Shown here: positions 34,962 to 43,041 of the stretch, in pieces
How positions within the stretch are numbered: the stretch's first letter is position 1
How the letters are laid out: each line of letters opens with the position of its first letter
From: Phenylobacterium sp.
GTDB taxonomy: Bacteria; Pseudomonadota; Alphaproteobacteria; Caulobacterales; Caulobacteraceae
Length of the DNA: 47,658 nucleotides
Assembly (NCBI RefSeq): GCF_030654915.1
Contig: NZ_JAURWM010000251.1
Span: 1-47,658 of the forward strand
Reading direction: 5' to 3'
The notes under the pieces: model-generated
Database searches by the model: none
What the model saw: the letters and a program-made list of their open reading frames with translations, nothing else
What the model was told of the DNA's origin: nothing
Position numbers and translations under genes: made by a program

Positions 34962-35566
34962 ACGGCCGCCCTTCCGAGCAAGGACGCTCGCCGTCGGCGA
35001 GCCGCCGCGCCGACGAAACCGAAGCCGGTGATCATCAGCGCCCAGGTTCCCGGTTCAGGCACCACGGCGAAATGGCCGCGTATCTCACCGCCGGGAAACG
35101 CGGTGGTGTGCAGGTTGAAATAGGCTTGGCCTGCGTTCAGCCCGGCCAGCAGGGCCGCTTCGGCGCTGGCGGCCGTCCCGCCGCTGCCAGCGACGAACGG
35201 CGCGTTGTAGCTGCTGAGCTGGGTCAGATCGAAGACGTTCATATAGCTGCCGCTGACGACCCCGGCGGGGAACCCGACGAAGCTGGGGATCATGGTCGCC
35301 ACCCCGACATTGTTCGGCGGCGCGGCGCAGCAGTGGATGTGCGCCGCCGTGGTCGGCGCGGTAAGGCCCTGAAAGGTGACCGAAAGGGTCATGGTGTGGG
35401 CCGCGGTGTCGAAAGTCAGGGTCGCCTGGCCGGTTCCGGGGCTGGCGTTCGCCGGGTTCTCGTTCGCCCCCGCCAGGGTGGTCTTGTAGACGGTCGCGGC
35501 GTGCGCGCCGCTGGCGATGGAAAGGCAGGCCGCTACAGCCAGCATCTTGATGGCGGTGTGGGGCAT
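34958..35566 (-). CDS. CHRD-domain exported protein with PEPxxWA C-terminal sorting signal
   Basis: A 202-residue exported protein. A signal peptide (MLAVAACLSIASGAHA) leads into a CHRD domain: YKTTLAGANENP, TAAHIHCC and FNLHTTAFPGGEIRGHF are its hallmarks. The C-terminus VPEPGTWALMITGFGFVGAA then an arginine-rich RRRR tail is the PEP-CTERM/PEPxxWA sorting signal processed by exosortase in organisms that make exopolysaccharide. The exosortase is not in the window. The role of CHRD domains in bacteria is not known. Secretion and sorting are inference from motifs. Confidence 0.9.
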   Translation of the reverse strand: MPHTAIKMLAVAACLSIASGAHAATVYKTTLAGANENPANASPGTGQATLTFDTAAHTMTLSVTFQGLTAPTTAAHIHCCAAPPNNVGVATMIPSFVGFPAGVVSGSYMNVFDLTQLSSYNAPFVAGSGGTAASAEAALLAGLNAGQAYFNLHTTAFPGGEIRGHFAVVPEPGTWALMITGFGFVGAAARRRRASLLGRAAV

Positions 35567-35832
35567 TTCGACCTCCGTGATGGGACGTGCGACGACGGGT
35601 CTTAAATCAAGGTTCGCTGAGCCCCCTTCGGCGAGTGCGCGTATCAGTGAGCGTCACACAAAAGCGGCTTTGATAACATTGTTATTTAAGTTCTGCTGAC
35701 GATCGACTTGAAGTCAATGCCGCCGGGAACGCCTTGGCAGGGCGAGCCTGCGCTGGAACCCGTGCTTGACGCTGGCGTCCAGCGGCGCGACGCTGGTGAA
35801 CAACGATCAGGCAGAAGACTAGGGAGGCCGAT
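35567..35832. promoter_or_regulatory. Divergent intergenic region upstream of the CHRD and aldolase genes
   Basis: No gene in these 266 bases. The most distinctive element is ATAACA-T-TGTTAT at 35673-35685, a perfect inverted repeat in a locally AT-rich patch (TTTGATAACATTGTTATTTAA), a good candidate promoter and operator for either flanking gene. Confidence 0.45.
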
Positions 35833-36603
35833 ATGGCCGATGGTTCGCTCGCAGGCGTGAGCTCGCTCAAGGGCAAGGTCAGCGCTGAGGAGTGGCAGGC
35901 GCGGGTCGATCTCGCCGCCCTCTATCGACTGGTGGCGCTCTATGGCTGGGATGACGCCATTTACACCCACATCTCCGCGCGCATTCCAGGGCCGGAACAT
36001 CAGTTCCTGATCAACCCCTACGGCATGTACTTCGGAGAGATGACCGCCTCGGCCCTGGTCAAGATCGACCTGGACGGCAACATCCTCCAGGAGACGCCTT
36101 ACTTCATCAATCCGGCGGGCTTCACGATCCATTCGGCGATCCACGCCGCGCGGGAAGACGCGCACTACGTCATGCACCTGCACACCGACCAGGGGGTGGC
36201 CGTGGCCGCCCAGAAGGACGGACTGCTGCCGCTGTCGCAGCATGCGCTGATCATCGGAACGATGCTGGCCTATCACGACTATGAGGGCATCGCCCTGAAC
36301 CTGGACGAGCGTGAGCGTCTGGTGGCCGACATCGGTGACAAGCACGTGATGTTGCTCCGCAATCACGGCACGCTGGCGGTGGGCGAAAGCGCCGCCGACT
36401 GCTGGATCCGGATGTTCTATCTGGAGCGGGCTTGCAAGCAGCAGGTGATGGCTTTGTCGGCGGGGCGAGAAAATGTGCTGATGGCGCCCCAGGCCGCGCA
36501 AGATGAGGTGAAGATGCAGTTGGCGCGTGGACTGGGCGGAAAGCTCGCCTGGGCCGGCGCTCTGCGCCAGTTGGACCGGGCCCTGCCTGGTTACGACGCC
36601 TAG
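35833..36603 (+). CDS. Class II aldolase/adducin-domain protein
   Basis: A 256-residue protein of the class II aldolase/adducin fold. HLHT (within YVMHLHTDQG) supplies two metal-binding His, NHGTL (LLRNHGTLAVG) supplies the third, and YTHISARIPGPEHQFLINPYG is the phosphate-binding N-terminal region. Members cleave sugar phosphates such as fuculose 1-phosphate or act as 5'-methylthioribulose-type dehydratases, while many others have no known substrate. GGGAGG precedes the ATG. It ends in a clear terminator 26 bases on and so forms a transcript of its own. Substrate unknown. Confidence 0.92.
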   Translation: MADGSLAGVSSLKGKVSAEEWQARVDLAALYRLVALYGWDDAIYTHISARIPGPEHQFLINPYGMYFGEMTASALVKIDLDGNILQETPYFINPAGFTIHSAIHAAREDAHYVMHLHTDQGVAVAAQKDGLLPLSQHALIIGTMLAYHDYEGIALNLDERERLVADIGDKHVMLLRNHGTLAVGESAADCWIRMFYLERACKQQVMALSAGRENVLMAPQAAQDEVKMQLARGLGGKLAWAGALRQLDRALPGYDA

Positions 36604-36628
36604 AGACTTAACTGAGGATTTATCAGGG

Positions 36629-36660
36629 CGGGCGCCGGTTCTTCGGCGCCCGTTTTCTTT
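36629..36660 (+). terminator. Rho-independent terminator after the class II aldolase gene
   Basis: CGGGCGCCG-GTTCTT-CGGCGCCCG, a 9-bp GC stem with a 6-base loop, followed by TTTTCTTT. Position directly past the aldolase stop makes it the end of that transcript. Confidence 0.92.
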
Positions 36661-36850
36661 GCGCTTACGAAGCAATACCCACTATGGGCGCCCAGCATGT
36701 GTCTAGGCGGAAAGCGATCGCGGTCTATTTCAAGGCAGACACGCAAAGCCATCGTTCTGTCACTGGACGGCGCCTATGTGGCGGCCATAAGACCCGCTTT
36801 GATTCATACTCAGCCAATTTCCATTTAGAGTCCCGCGGAGTTTCCGTAGC

Positions 36851-38044
36851 TTGATACGACGTCACTTCTTCCTCACCGCCGCTATTCTGATCCTCGTCCT
36901 CATGGTGGTCGCGGGCGGATGGAAGCTGACCTTCGGCAAGAAGCAGGGACCGGGCGGACCGCCCGCGGCCATGGCCGCGCAAAAGGGCGGTGGAGCTCCG
37001 AAAGGCGGGGGCGGCGGCGGCGGCATGGGCGGCCCGGCTCCGGTCAATCTCGTCGCGGCGCAGGCCAAGACCTTTACCGACGTGATCGACGTGATCGGCG
37101 TGGCCAAGGGACGCCAGTCGGTGACCTTGACGGCGGCGACCACTCAACTTGTCGAGCGCGTGCGATTCACCGACGGCCAGTCGGTGGCCAAGGGTCAGGT
37201 GTTGGTCGAATTGAAGTCCACCGAGCAGAGCGCGGGGAGCGCCCAGGCTCAGGCGCGGCTGGTTCAAGCGCAGCGTGACTACGACCGCTGGAAGCAACTC
37301 GCCGCTCAGGGTTACGCCTCGAAAACCGCGCTCGACCAGCGCGAAGCGACCTATCTCGCCGCCAAGGCCGACGTTGACGCCGCGCGCGCTCGGGAGAGTG
37401 ACCGCATGGTCCGCGCCCCGTTCGCCGGCGTCATGGGTCTTTCGGACATCGCGCCTGGCATGCTGATCAATCCCGGGGTGGCGATCGTCACGCTGGACGA
37501 CATCAGCGCCGTGCGAGTCGATTTCGAGGTGCCAGATCGCTATCTCGCCTCGGTCCGCGAGGGCCAGCCGTTGGTCGCCCAAATCGACGCCTATCCGGGC
37601 TTGTCGATCCAGGGCCGCATCCAGAAGCTGGACACCCGGATCGATGAACGCACCCGCGCCTTCACCGCGCGAGCCGAGTTCCCCAACCCTGGCGGCAAGC
37701 TGAAGCCCGGCATGATGATGCGCATCGGGATCGCCCGTGGCCAGCGCCAAGTCGTGGCGGCGCCGGAGGCCGCGGTGTCCGTCCAGGGCGACACCGCGTT
37801 CGTCTATGTGGTGAAGAAGGACGGCGAGCAAAGCGTGGCCGAGCGTCGTCCGGTCTTGACCGGGGTGCGTCAGGACGGCTTGGTTGAGATCCGCGAAGGC
37901 CTGCAAGCTGGCGAGCAGATCGTGGCCGATGGACTGAACAAGATTCAACCGGGGCAACCGGTTCGCGTGCAGGCTCCGGCCGTCGCTCGCGAGGCGGCGG
38001 CTGACCCGCAGCCAGGAGCGCGCAGCCCGCGGCCCGGCGCATGA
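36851..38044 (+). CDS. RND efflux periplasmic adaptor (membrane fusion protein)
   Basis: A 397-residue HlyD/MexA-type adaptor. One N-terminal helix (FFLTAAILILVLMVVAGGW) anchors it in the inner membrane, then a glycine-rich linker (GGGGGGGMGG, about 55-64) leads to the barrel-sandwich and hairpin: QSVAKGQVLVEL, a coiled-coil RLVQAQRDYDRWKQLAAQGYASKTAL, and MVRAPFAGVMGL. It bridges the RND pump and an outer-membrane channel. The start is an unusual TTG at 36851, behind GGAG. The TGA overlaps the ATG of the pump gene as ATGA. Drugs or metals transported are unknown. Confidence 0.93.
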   Translation: MIRRHFFLTAAILILVLMVVAGGWKLTFGKKQGPGGPPAAMAAQKGGGAPKGGGGGGGMGGPAPVNLVAAQAKTFTDVIDVIGVAKGRQSVTLTAATTQLVERVRFTDGQSVAKGQVLVELKSTEQSAGSAQAQARLVQAQRDYDRWKQLAAQGYASKTALDQREATYLAAKADVDAARARESDRMVRAPFAGVMGLSDIAPGMLINPGVAIVTLDDISAVRVDFEVPDRYLASVREGQPLVAQIDAYPGLSIQGRIQKLDTRIDERTRAFTARAEFPNPGGKLKPGMMMRIGIARGQRQVVAAPEAAVSVQGDTAFVYVVKKDGEQSVAERRPVLTGVRQDGLVEIREGLQAGEQIVADGLNKIQPGQPVRVQAPAVAREAAADPQPGARSPRPGA

Positions 38045-41000
38045 TGCTCTCTGATCTTTCGGTCCGCCGGCCGGTATTCGCCGCCGTCGCCGCGATCATT
38101 CTGTGCGTGGTCGGCCTGGCCGCCTTCGCCTCGCTGACGGTTCGCGAACTGCCCAGCGTCGATCCGCCTGTGGTCTCGATTTCGACAACCTATCGCGGCG
38201 CCTCGGCCGAGGTCGTGGAGGAGCGGATCACCGAGGTGATCGAGCGGCAGATCTCCGGCATTCAGGGGATCGACCGGGTCAATTCGTCCTCGCGCGACGG
38301 GCGTTCGAACATCAACATCTCGTTCCGGCTCGACCGGAACCTCGACAACGCGGCCAACGACGTTCGCGACGCCGTGAGCCGGGTGTCGGCCAACCTGCCG
38401 CTGCAGGCCGACCCGCCGCAGATCGCCAAGGCGACGGCCGACGGCTCGCCTATCATGTTCATCTCGTTCGCCTCGACGACGCTGAACCGGCTGCAGCTTT
38501 CCGACTACGCCCAGCGCTACCTGGTGGAGCGGTTCTCGACCATCGACGGCGTTGCTCAGGTGTTTGTGGGCGGCAGCCAGCTCTACTCCATGCGTATCTG
38601 GCTAGATCCGGACGCCATGGCGGCCCGAGGCGTGACGGTCGATGATGTCGAGAACGCGCTGAACAGCCAGAATCTCGAACTGCCCGCTGGTTCGCTTGAG
38701 GCCCCGTCCAAGGATTTCACGATCCGGGTTGCGCGCGGCTACTCGACGCCTGAACAGTTCGCCCAGCTTCCTGTGGTCGCCTCCGGCGGACAGGCGACGG
38801 CTGCGACCGGCAACTCTTCCCAGGCGCACGTCACCCGCCTTGGGGATATCGCCAGAGTCGAGGAGGGGCCGGACGAGCATCGCCGCAGCTTCCGCTCCAA
38901 TGGCCGCGATCAGGTTGGTATCGGCATCACCCGCCAGTCGCAGGCTAACGACCTGGATATCTCCAAGGGCGTCAACGATCTGCTGCCGGAACTGAACAAG
39001 TCCCTGCCCAAGGGCACGACCCTGGAAGTGGCGGTCGACTACACGATCTTCACCGCCCACGCGCTCCAGGAAGTCTGGATTACCATGGGGATCTCGCTGT
39101 GCCTCGTGGCGCTGGTGAACTTCATCTTTCTGGGCACCTGGCGGGCGGCCCTGATCCCGTCGATCGTCGCGCCGATCTGCATCCTCTCGACTTTCATCGT
39201 GCTAGCCCCGCTGGGCTTCTCGCTGAACCTGCTGACTCTGCTCGCCTTGGTGCTGGCCATCGGGCTGGTCGTCGACGACGCGATTGTGGTGGTCGAGAAT
39301 ATCCAGCGTCGGATCGACGACGGTGAACCGCCGATCGTCGCCGCCCAACGCGGGGCGCGGCAGGTGTTCTTCGCGGTGGTCGCCACCACCATCGTGCTGA
39401 TCTCGGTGTTCGCGCCGCTGATGTTCCTGCCAGGCTATATCGGGCGGCTGTTCGTCGAACTGGCGGTGGCCATCGCCGCGGCCGTGGCCTTCTCGGCGCT
39501 GCTGGCGCTCAGCTTGGCGCCCATGTTGGCGTCGAAACTGCTGCGACCGGCCCACGGGCAGGGCTTCCTGGCTCGCTATGTCGATGGCGCGATGGATAAG
39601 CTGAAGGCTTCCTATCACGCCTCTCTTGATAGCCTCTTGGGGCGGCGCTCGGCTTCTATCGCCACTGCCGTCTTGGTCGCGGTGCTTGCGCTCGGCGCGG
39701 TCGGCCTGTTCAGCGTGCTTCCACGCGAACTGGTGCCCGAGGAAGACCGTGGCCGGATCGACCTGAACATCTCCGGACCGGAAGGCGCGGGGTACGATTA
39801 CACCAGAAAGGCGGCGGACCAGATCGAGGCGCGCCTGCAAAGCCTTTTGAAGGACGGGGTGATCACCCGTTACATCCTGGGCGTTCCCAGATTCAACGGC
39901 ACCCAGTTCAATGGCGGCTTCGGTAACGCGAACCTGGCGCCCGACGCCGGCGTAACGTCAAACGAACTCGCTGCGCAACTCAATCGCGAGCTGTCATCGA
40001 TCACTTCGGTCCGGGCGATCGCCTCGGTGCGGCCGGCCTTCTCGCGCGGCGGCGGCGGTGGCGGCGGCGTTGAAGTGATCGCGATGGGCGACGATTACGA
40101 TCAGGTAGCGGCTTGGATCGCGCCGTTGCTGGCCGCTGCAGAAGCTAATCCTGGTCTGGCCAGGGCGCGTCTGGACTATGAGCCCACCAGTCCCAGGGTG
40201 CTGGTGAGCATCGATCGGGAAAAGGCGGCTTCGCTCGGGGTTTCAGCGCAAGCTGTCGGCCGCGCGCTGGAGAGCAACTTCGGCACCCGGCGGGTCACGA
40301 CCTACATCAAGAGCGGCCAAGAATACGACGTGCTGCTCCAGACCGACCGTGAGCAGCGCCAGTCCGAGCAGGATATCGGCAATCTGTATGTTCGCGCTCA
40401 GTCGGGCCAGCTCATCCCGCTATCGACCGTGGTGACAACCGAGGTTCGGGGCGACACGCCCGACCGCGCGCGCGTCGACCGACTGCGGTCGGTAACCCTC
40501 TCGGCCCAACTGAACCCAGGCTATGCCGTGGGCGATGCGGTGAAGTTCTTTGAGGCCGAGATCGCGAAGCTCCCTTCCGGCACCCAGACAAAGTGGGGCG
40601 GCGTCGCCCGTGACTATCTCGAGGCCGGCGGCGCCGTGGGCCTGGCGTTCGGCATGGCGCTGCTGCTGGTGTTCCTGGTGCTGGCGGCTCAGTTCGAAAG
40701 CTGGATCCACCCGGCGGTGATCATGCTGACCGTGCCGGTCGCCGCGCTCGGCGGGCTGTTCGGGCTGCTGATTTCAGGCTCGACGATCAACACCTACAGT
40801 CAGATCGGGCTGATCATCCTGGTCGGGATCGCGGCCAAGAACGGCATCCTGATCGTTGAGTTCGCCAATCAGCTGCGCGATGAAGGCCTCACCGTCCGTG
40901 AGGCGGTGATCGAGAGCGCGACCCTGCGGCTGCGTCCGATCATCATGACCTCGATCGCCGCCGCCGCCGGCGCCGTTCCGCTGATCATGTGGGGCGGGGC

Positions 41001-41196
41001 GGGCGGCGAGAGCCGCAAGACCATCGGCGTGGTGATCTTCTTCGGGGCGATTTTCTCGACCGTCCTGACGCTGTTCATCGTGCCGGTGTTCTACAATCTG
41101 CTGGCCCGTTTCACGAAGTCGCCGCAGGCTACGGCTCGCCGCATCGAGGCCTTCGAAGAAACCGAACAGACCCGCGCGGCCAACGCCGCCGAATAG
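38041..41196 (+). CDS. RND-family efflux pump inner-membrane protein (AcrB-like)
   Basis: A 1051-residue pump, typical of the HAE1 drug-efflux group. Twelve membrane helices are expected; LVVDDAIVVVENIQ in helix 4 holds the paired proton-relay Asp residues 412 and 413 and GIAAKNGILIVEFANQ holds Lys933, matching AcrB Asp407, Asp408 and Lys940. Two large periplasmic porter domains lie between. FSRGGGGGGGVEV near residue 665 is an unusual run of seven glycines. The C-terminus ends shortly after helix 12. No outer-membrane partner gene follows. Coupled to the adaptor gene by ATGA. Confidence 0.96.
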   Translation: MMLSDLSVRRPVFAAVAAIILCVVGLAAFASLTVRELPSVDPPVVSISTTYRGASAEVVEERITEVIERQISGIQGIDRVNSSSRDGRSNINISFRLDRNLDNAANDVRDAVSRVSANLPLQADPPQIAKATADGSPIMFISFASTTLNRLQLSDYAQRYLVERFSTIDGVAQVFVGGSQLYSMRIWLDPDAMAARGVTVDDVENALNSQNLELPAGSLEAPSKDFTIRVARGYSTPEQFAQLPVVASGGQATAATGNSSQAHVTRLGDIARVEEGPDEHRRSFRSNGRDQVGIGITRQSQANDLDISKGVNDLLPELNKSLPKGTTLEVAVDYTIFTAHALQEVWITMGISLCLVALVNFIFLGTWRAALIPSIVAPICILSTFIVLAPLGFSLNLLTLLALVLAIGLVVDDAIVVVENIQRRIDDGEPPIVAAQRGARQVFFAVVATTIVLISVFAPLMFLPGYIGRLFVELAVAIAAAVAFSALLALSLAPMLASKLLRPAHGQGFLARYVDGAMDKLKASYHASLDSLLGRRSASIATAVLVAVLALGAVGLFSVLPRELVPEEDRGRIDLNISGPEGAGYDYTRKAADQIEARLQSLLKDGVITRYILGVPRFNGTQFNGGFGNANLAPDAGVTSNELAAQLNRELSSITSVRAIASVRPAFSRGGGGGGGVEVIAMGDDYDQVAAWIAPLLAAAEANPGLARARLDYEPTSPRVLVSIDREKAASLGVSAQAVGRALESNFGTRRVTTYIKSGQEYDVLLQTDREQRQSEQDIGNLYVRAQSGQLIPLSTVVTTEVRGDTPDRARVDRLRSVTLSAQLNPGYAVGDAVKFFEAEIAKLPSGTQTKWGGVARDYLEAGGAVGLAFGMALLLVFLVLAAQFESWIHPAVIMLTVPVAALGGLFGLLISGSTINTYSQIGLIILVGIAAKNGILIVEFANQLRDEGLTVREAVIESATLRLRPIIMTSIAAAAGAVPLIMWGGAGGESRKTIGVVIFFGAIFSTVLTLFIVPVFYNLLARFTKSPQATARRIEAFEETEQTRAANAAE

Positions 41197-41207
41197 CCGC
41201 GCCGGCC

Positions 41208-41236
41208 GGCCATGCCCCACGAGACTGGGCATGGCC
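41208..41236 (+). terminator. Hairpin past the RND pump gene, possible terminator
   Basis: GGCCATGCCC and GGGCATGGCC form a perfect 10-bp stem with a 9-base loop, 11 bases past the stop codon. The T run afterwards is poor (GTTCGG), so efficiency is uncertain. Confidence 0.5.
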
Positions 41237-41265
41237 GTTCGGCCGCGCGCCGCACCTAGCCTCCA

Positions 41266-41295
41266 AAACGAAAATGCCTCCCCCGAGGGGGAGGC
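41266..41295 (-). terminator. Terminator-like hairpin past the cytochrome c gene
   Basis: GCCTCCCCC / GGGGGAGGC with a very short loop, flanked on the plus strand by AAAACGAAAA, so that the minus-strand transcript ends in ATTTTCGTTTT. It lies about 147 bases past the cytochrome stop, far but plausible as its terminator. Confidence 0.5.
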
Positions 41296-41441
41296 GAGTT
41301 GTCGGGGTGGCGCCGCCGTCGACAAGGGGGTGTCGCGGGCTGGCGCGGGATCTCGGCTGACAGATGCAAAAAGCAGCTTCGACGCGCTGATGGTGCGGCC
41401 GAACTATATTCTCGTCAAGGTTGCTCGTTGCGAGATTTCGC

Positions 41442-41930
41442 TTAGGGCGCCTTGTAGCCGGTCTCGACCTTCAAGAAGGCGATCAGGTCGATGCGGTCCT
41501 TGGGATCCTTCAGGCCCGCGAAGGACATCTTGGTGCCGGGCAGGAAGGTCCGCGGCTCGGCCAGCCACTTGTCGAGGTGCGCGGCGTCCCAGACGAAGCC
41601 GGCGTTTGTGACGGCGTCGGAATACTTGTAGCTCGCGACCTCGCCAGCCTTGCGGCCGAAGACCCCGTGCAGGTTCGGGCCGGTCATGTTGGCGCCGCCC
41701 GGAACGATCGTGTGGCAGGAGCGGCACATGCCGAACTTCTGCTTCCCGTTGGCCAGGTCGGCGGTGTTGTACGGGGCGGGCAGGGCGGCCAGCAATGCCT
41801 GCTTCTCGGCGTCGGTGGGCTCAGGGACGGCCGGAGCAGCCGGCGCCTGGGCGGTCTTCTCGCCGCCCTGGCCGCAACCAGCCAGCAAGGCGCAGGCCCC
41901 GACGACGGACAACATCACTGCGTGGCGCAT
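41442..41930 (-). CDS. Lipoprotein c-type cytochrome (class I, single heme)
   Basis: A 162-residue periplasmic cytochrome. Lipobox LAGC with Cys19 implies a lipid anchor, then a Pro/Ala-rich linker (APAAPAVPEP). The heme site is CRSCH at 69-73 and the sixth ligand is probably Met135 in GTKMSF, as in mitochondrial-type cytochromes c. It is similar to the membrane-anchored cytochromes (CycM-like) that feed cytochrome oxidases. Start ATG 41930. No oxidase or dehydrogenase gene is beside it, so its electron partner is unknown. Confidence 0.94.
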   Translation of the reverse strand: MRHAVMLSVVGACALLAGCGQGGEKTAQAPAAPAVPEPTDAEKQALLAALPAPYNTADLANGKQKFGMCRSCHTIVPGGANMTGPNLHGVFGRKAGEVASYKYSDAVTNAGFVWDAAHLDKWLAEPRTFLPGTKMSFAGLKDPKDRIDLIAFLKVETGYKAP

Positions 41931-41972
41931 CTTATAATCCCTTCGACAAACTTGACCGCAAGCTAGTCTTGC

Positions 41973-42452
41973 TCAGCCGCGTTGCAAGGCGCGCCTGCGG
42001 CGTTCCTTCTGGATAATTTCGTCGAGGGCCTGGAGGTAGCGCGAGCGGTCGTTGCGATCGAACGGCTTTGGACCGCCCAGGATGTCGCCGGTGGAGCGGA
42101 GTTGTTCCATCAGGGCTCGCTGGGCGATGGCGGCGCCGATTGAGTTCTCGGTGAACGGCTTGCCGGTGGGTGTGAGCGCGTGGCCTCCGGCCTGCAGGAC
42201 CCGTTCGGCCAGCGGAATGTCGTTAGTGACGGTCACGTCGCCGGGGGCGACATGCTCGGCGATCCAGTCGTCGGCGACGTCAGGACCGGCGTCGACAATC
42301 ACCCGAGCGATCATCGGCGATGGCGGGATCTGCATGAAGGCGTTGGACACCACCCAGGTCTTCAGGCCGTAGCGCTGGGCGACCTTGTAGGTTTCGTCCT
42401 TCACCGGGCAGGCGTCGGCGTCGATGAAGATCTCGATCGGCTTGTGGTTCAA
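41973..42452 (-). CDS. YaiI/YqxD-family protein (DUF188, UPF0178)
   Basis: A 159-residue protein of the UPF0178/DUF188 family: IEIFIDADACPVK at the N-terminus, VTNDIPLAERV in the centre and GKPFTENSIGAAIAQRALM later. The conserved Asp residues recall PIN-like nucleases, but no activity is established. The only start matching the family's N-terminus is a TTG at 42452, preceded by GAGGCGA. Stands alone, divergent from the tRNA region. Confidence 0.92.
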   Translation of the reverse strand: MNHKPIEIFIDADACPVKDETYKVAQRYGLKTWVVSNAFMQIPPSPMIARVIVDAGPDVADDWIAEHVAPGDVTVTNDIPLAERVLQAGGHALTPTGKPFTENSIGAAIAQRALMEQLRSTGDILGGPKPFDRNDRSRYLQALDEIIQKERRRRALQRG

Positions 42453-42712
42453 TCTCGCCTCGGCAAACAGAAGGAGTCACGCGCCACCCGGCAGAGGGAC
42501 CCAACATGATCTCTTTAGGCCAGATCGCCGTAAAGCGAGAGCCGCCTCAGGCCGAGCTTTCGACTCTCCGGGATGTTCGGCGTCGCCGAAGCGGTTGCAG
42601 CGGGCATGCGGGAGCGGCTAAGGAAGAGCAAATCGGGCCGTCGTTCGCAGAAGATCGGCCGGCCCGTGATTTGCCGCCCACCAGACGGCGAAAAGCCTAT
42701 GTATTCCAATGG

Positions 42713-42788
42713 GCCGGCTTAGCTCAGCTGGTAGAGCAGCGGTTTTGTAAACCGAAGGTCACGGGTTCGATTCCTGTAGCCGGCACCA
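42713..42788 (+). tRNA. tRNA-Thr (TGT)
   Basis: A complete 76-base tRNA. The acceptor stem GCCGGCT pairs with AGCCGGC, the D-arm TAGCTCAGCTGGTAGAGC, the anticodon loop TTTGTAA gives anticodon TGT (reads ACA, Thr), and GGTTCGATTCC is the T-arm; the discriminator A is followed by an encoded CCA at 42786-42788. The anticodon stem has a G/A mismatch at its outer end. Confidence 0.96.
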
Positions 42789-42816
42789 CTCCCCGCCACC
42801 ACCGCCACGATCGCGC

Positions 42817-42981
42817 TGGCAGGGCGTAGGCGATCACCGCGTCGCCGATTGGGGTCTCCATGAAGTGGTGGCCGCGGGCCATGATCGCGGCGTACTGGCG
42901 ACTGTTCACCCCATAGGTCATCGGCATGGCCTGGCCGCCGGCCCACAGCACGTCCTTCCACACGGTCTTGCCGGTCTGAGC
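42817..42981 (-). pseudogene. C-terminal remnant of a membrane quinoprotein glucose dehydrogenase
   Basis: On the minus strand about 55 codons read AQTGKTVWKDVLWAGGQAMPMTY..., then GHHFMETPIGDAVIAYALP. This is the end of a PQQ-dependent glucose dehydrogenase (E. coli Gcd ends in similar AGGQATPMTY and IVAYALP motifs). No upstream part of the gene exists here, and the natural stop after ALP is lost, the frame running into the antisense of tRNA-Thr. The fragment lies 29 bases past the tRNA, which suggests a deletion or recombination scar. The assignment rests on memory of the family and needs a search. Confidence 0.65.
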
Positions 42982-43041
42982 CTTTGACTCCGGACCCGGC
43001 GCAGGTCACCACCTTCGCCGCGAACAGGGGGAGACAAGACC

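Noticed and set aside
42506..42829. 107-codon frame containing GLAQLVEQRFCKPKVTGSIP
   Set aside because: That segment is the translation of tRNA-Thr itself, a common false protein.
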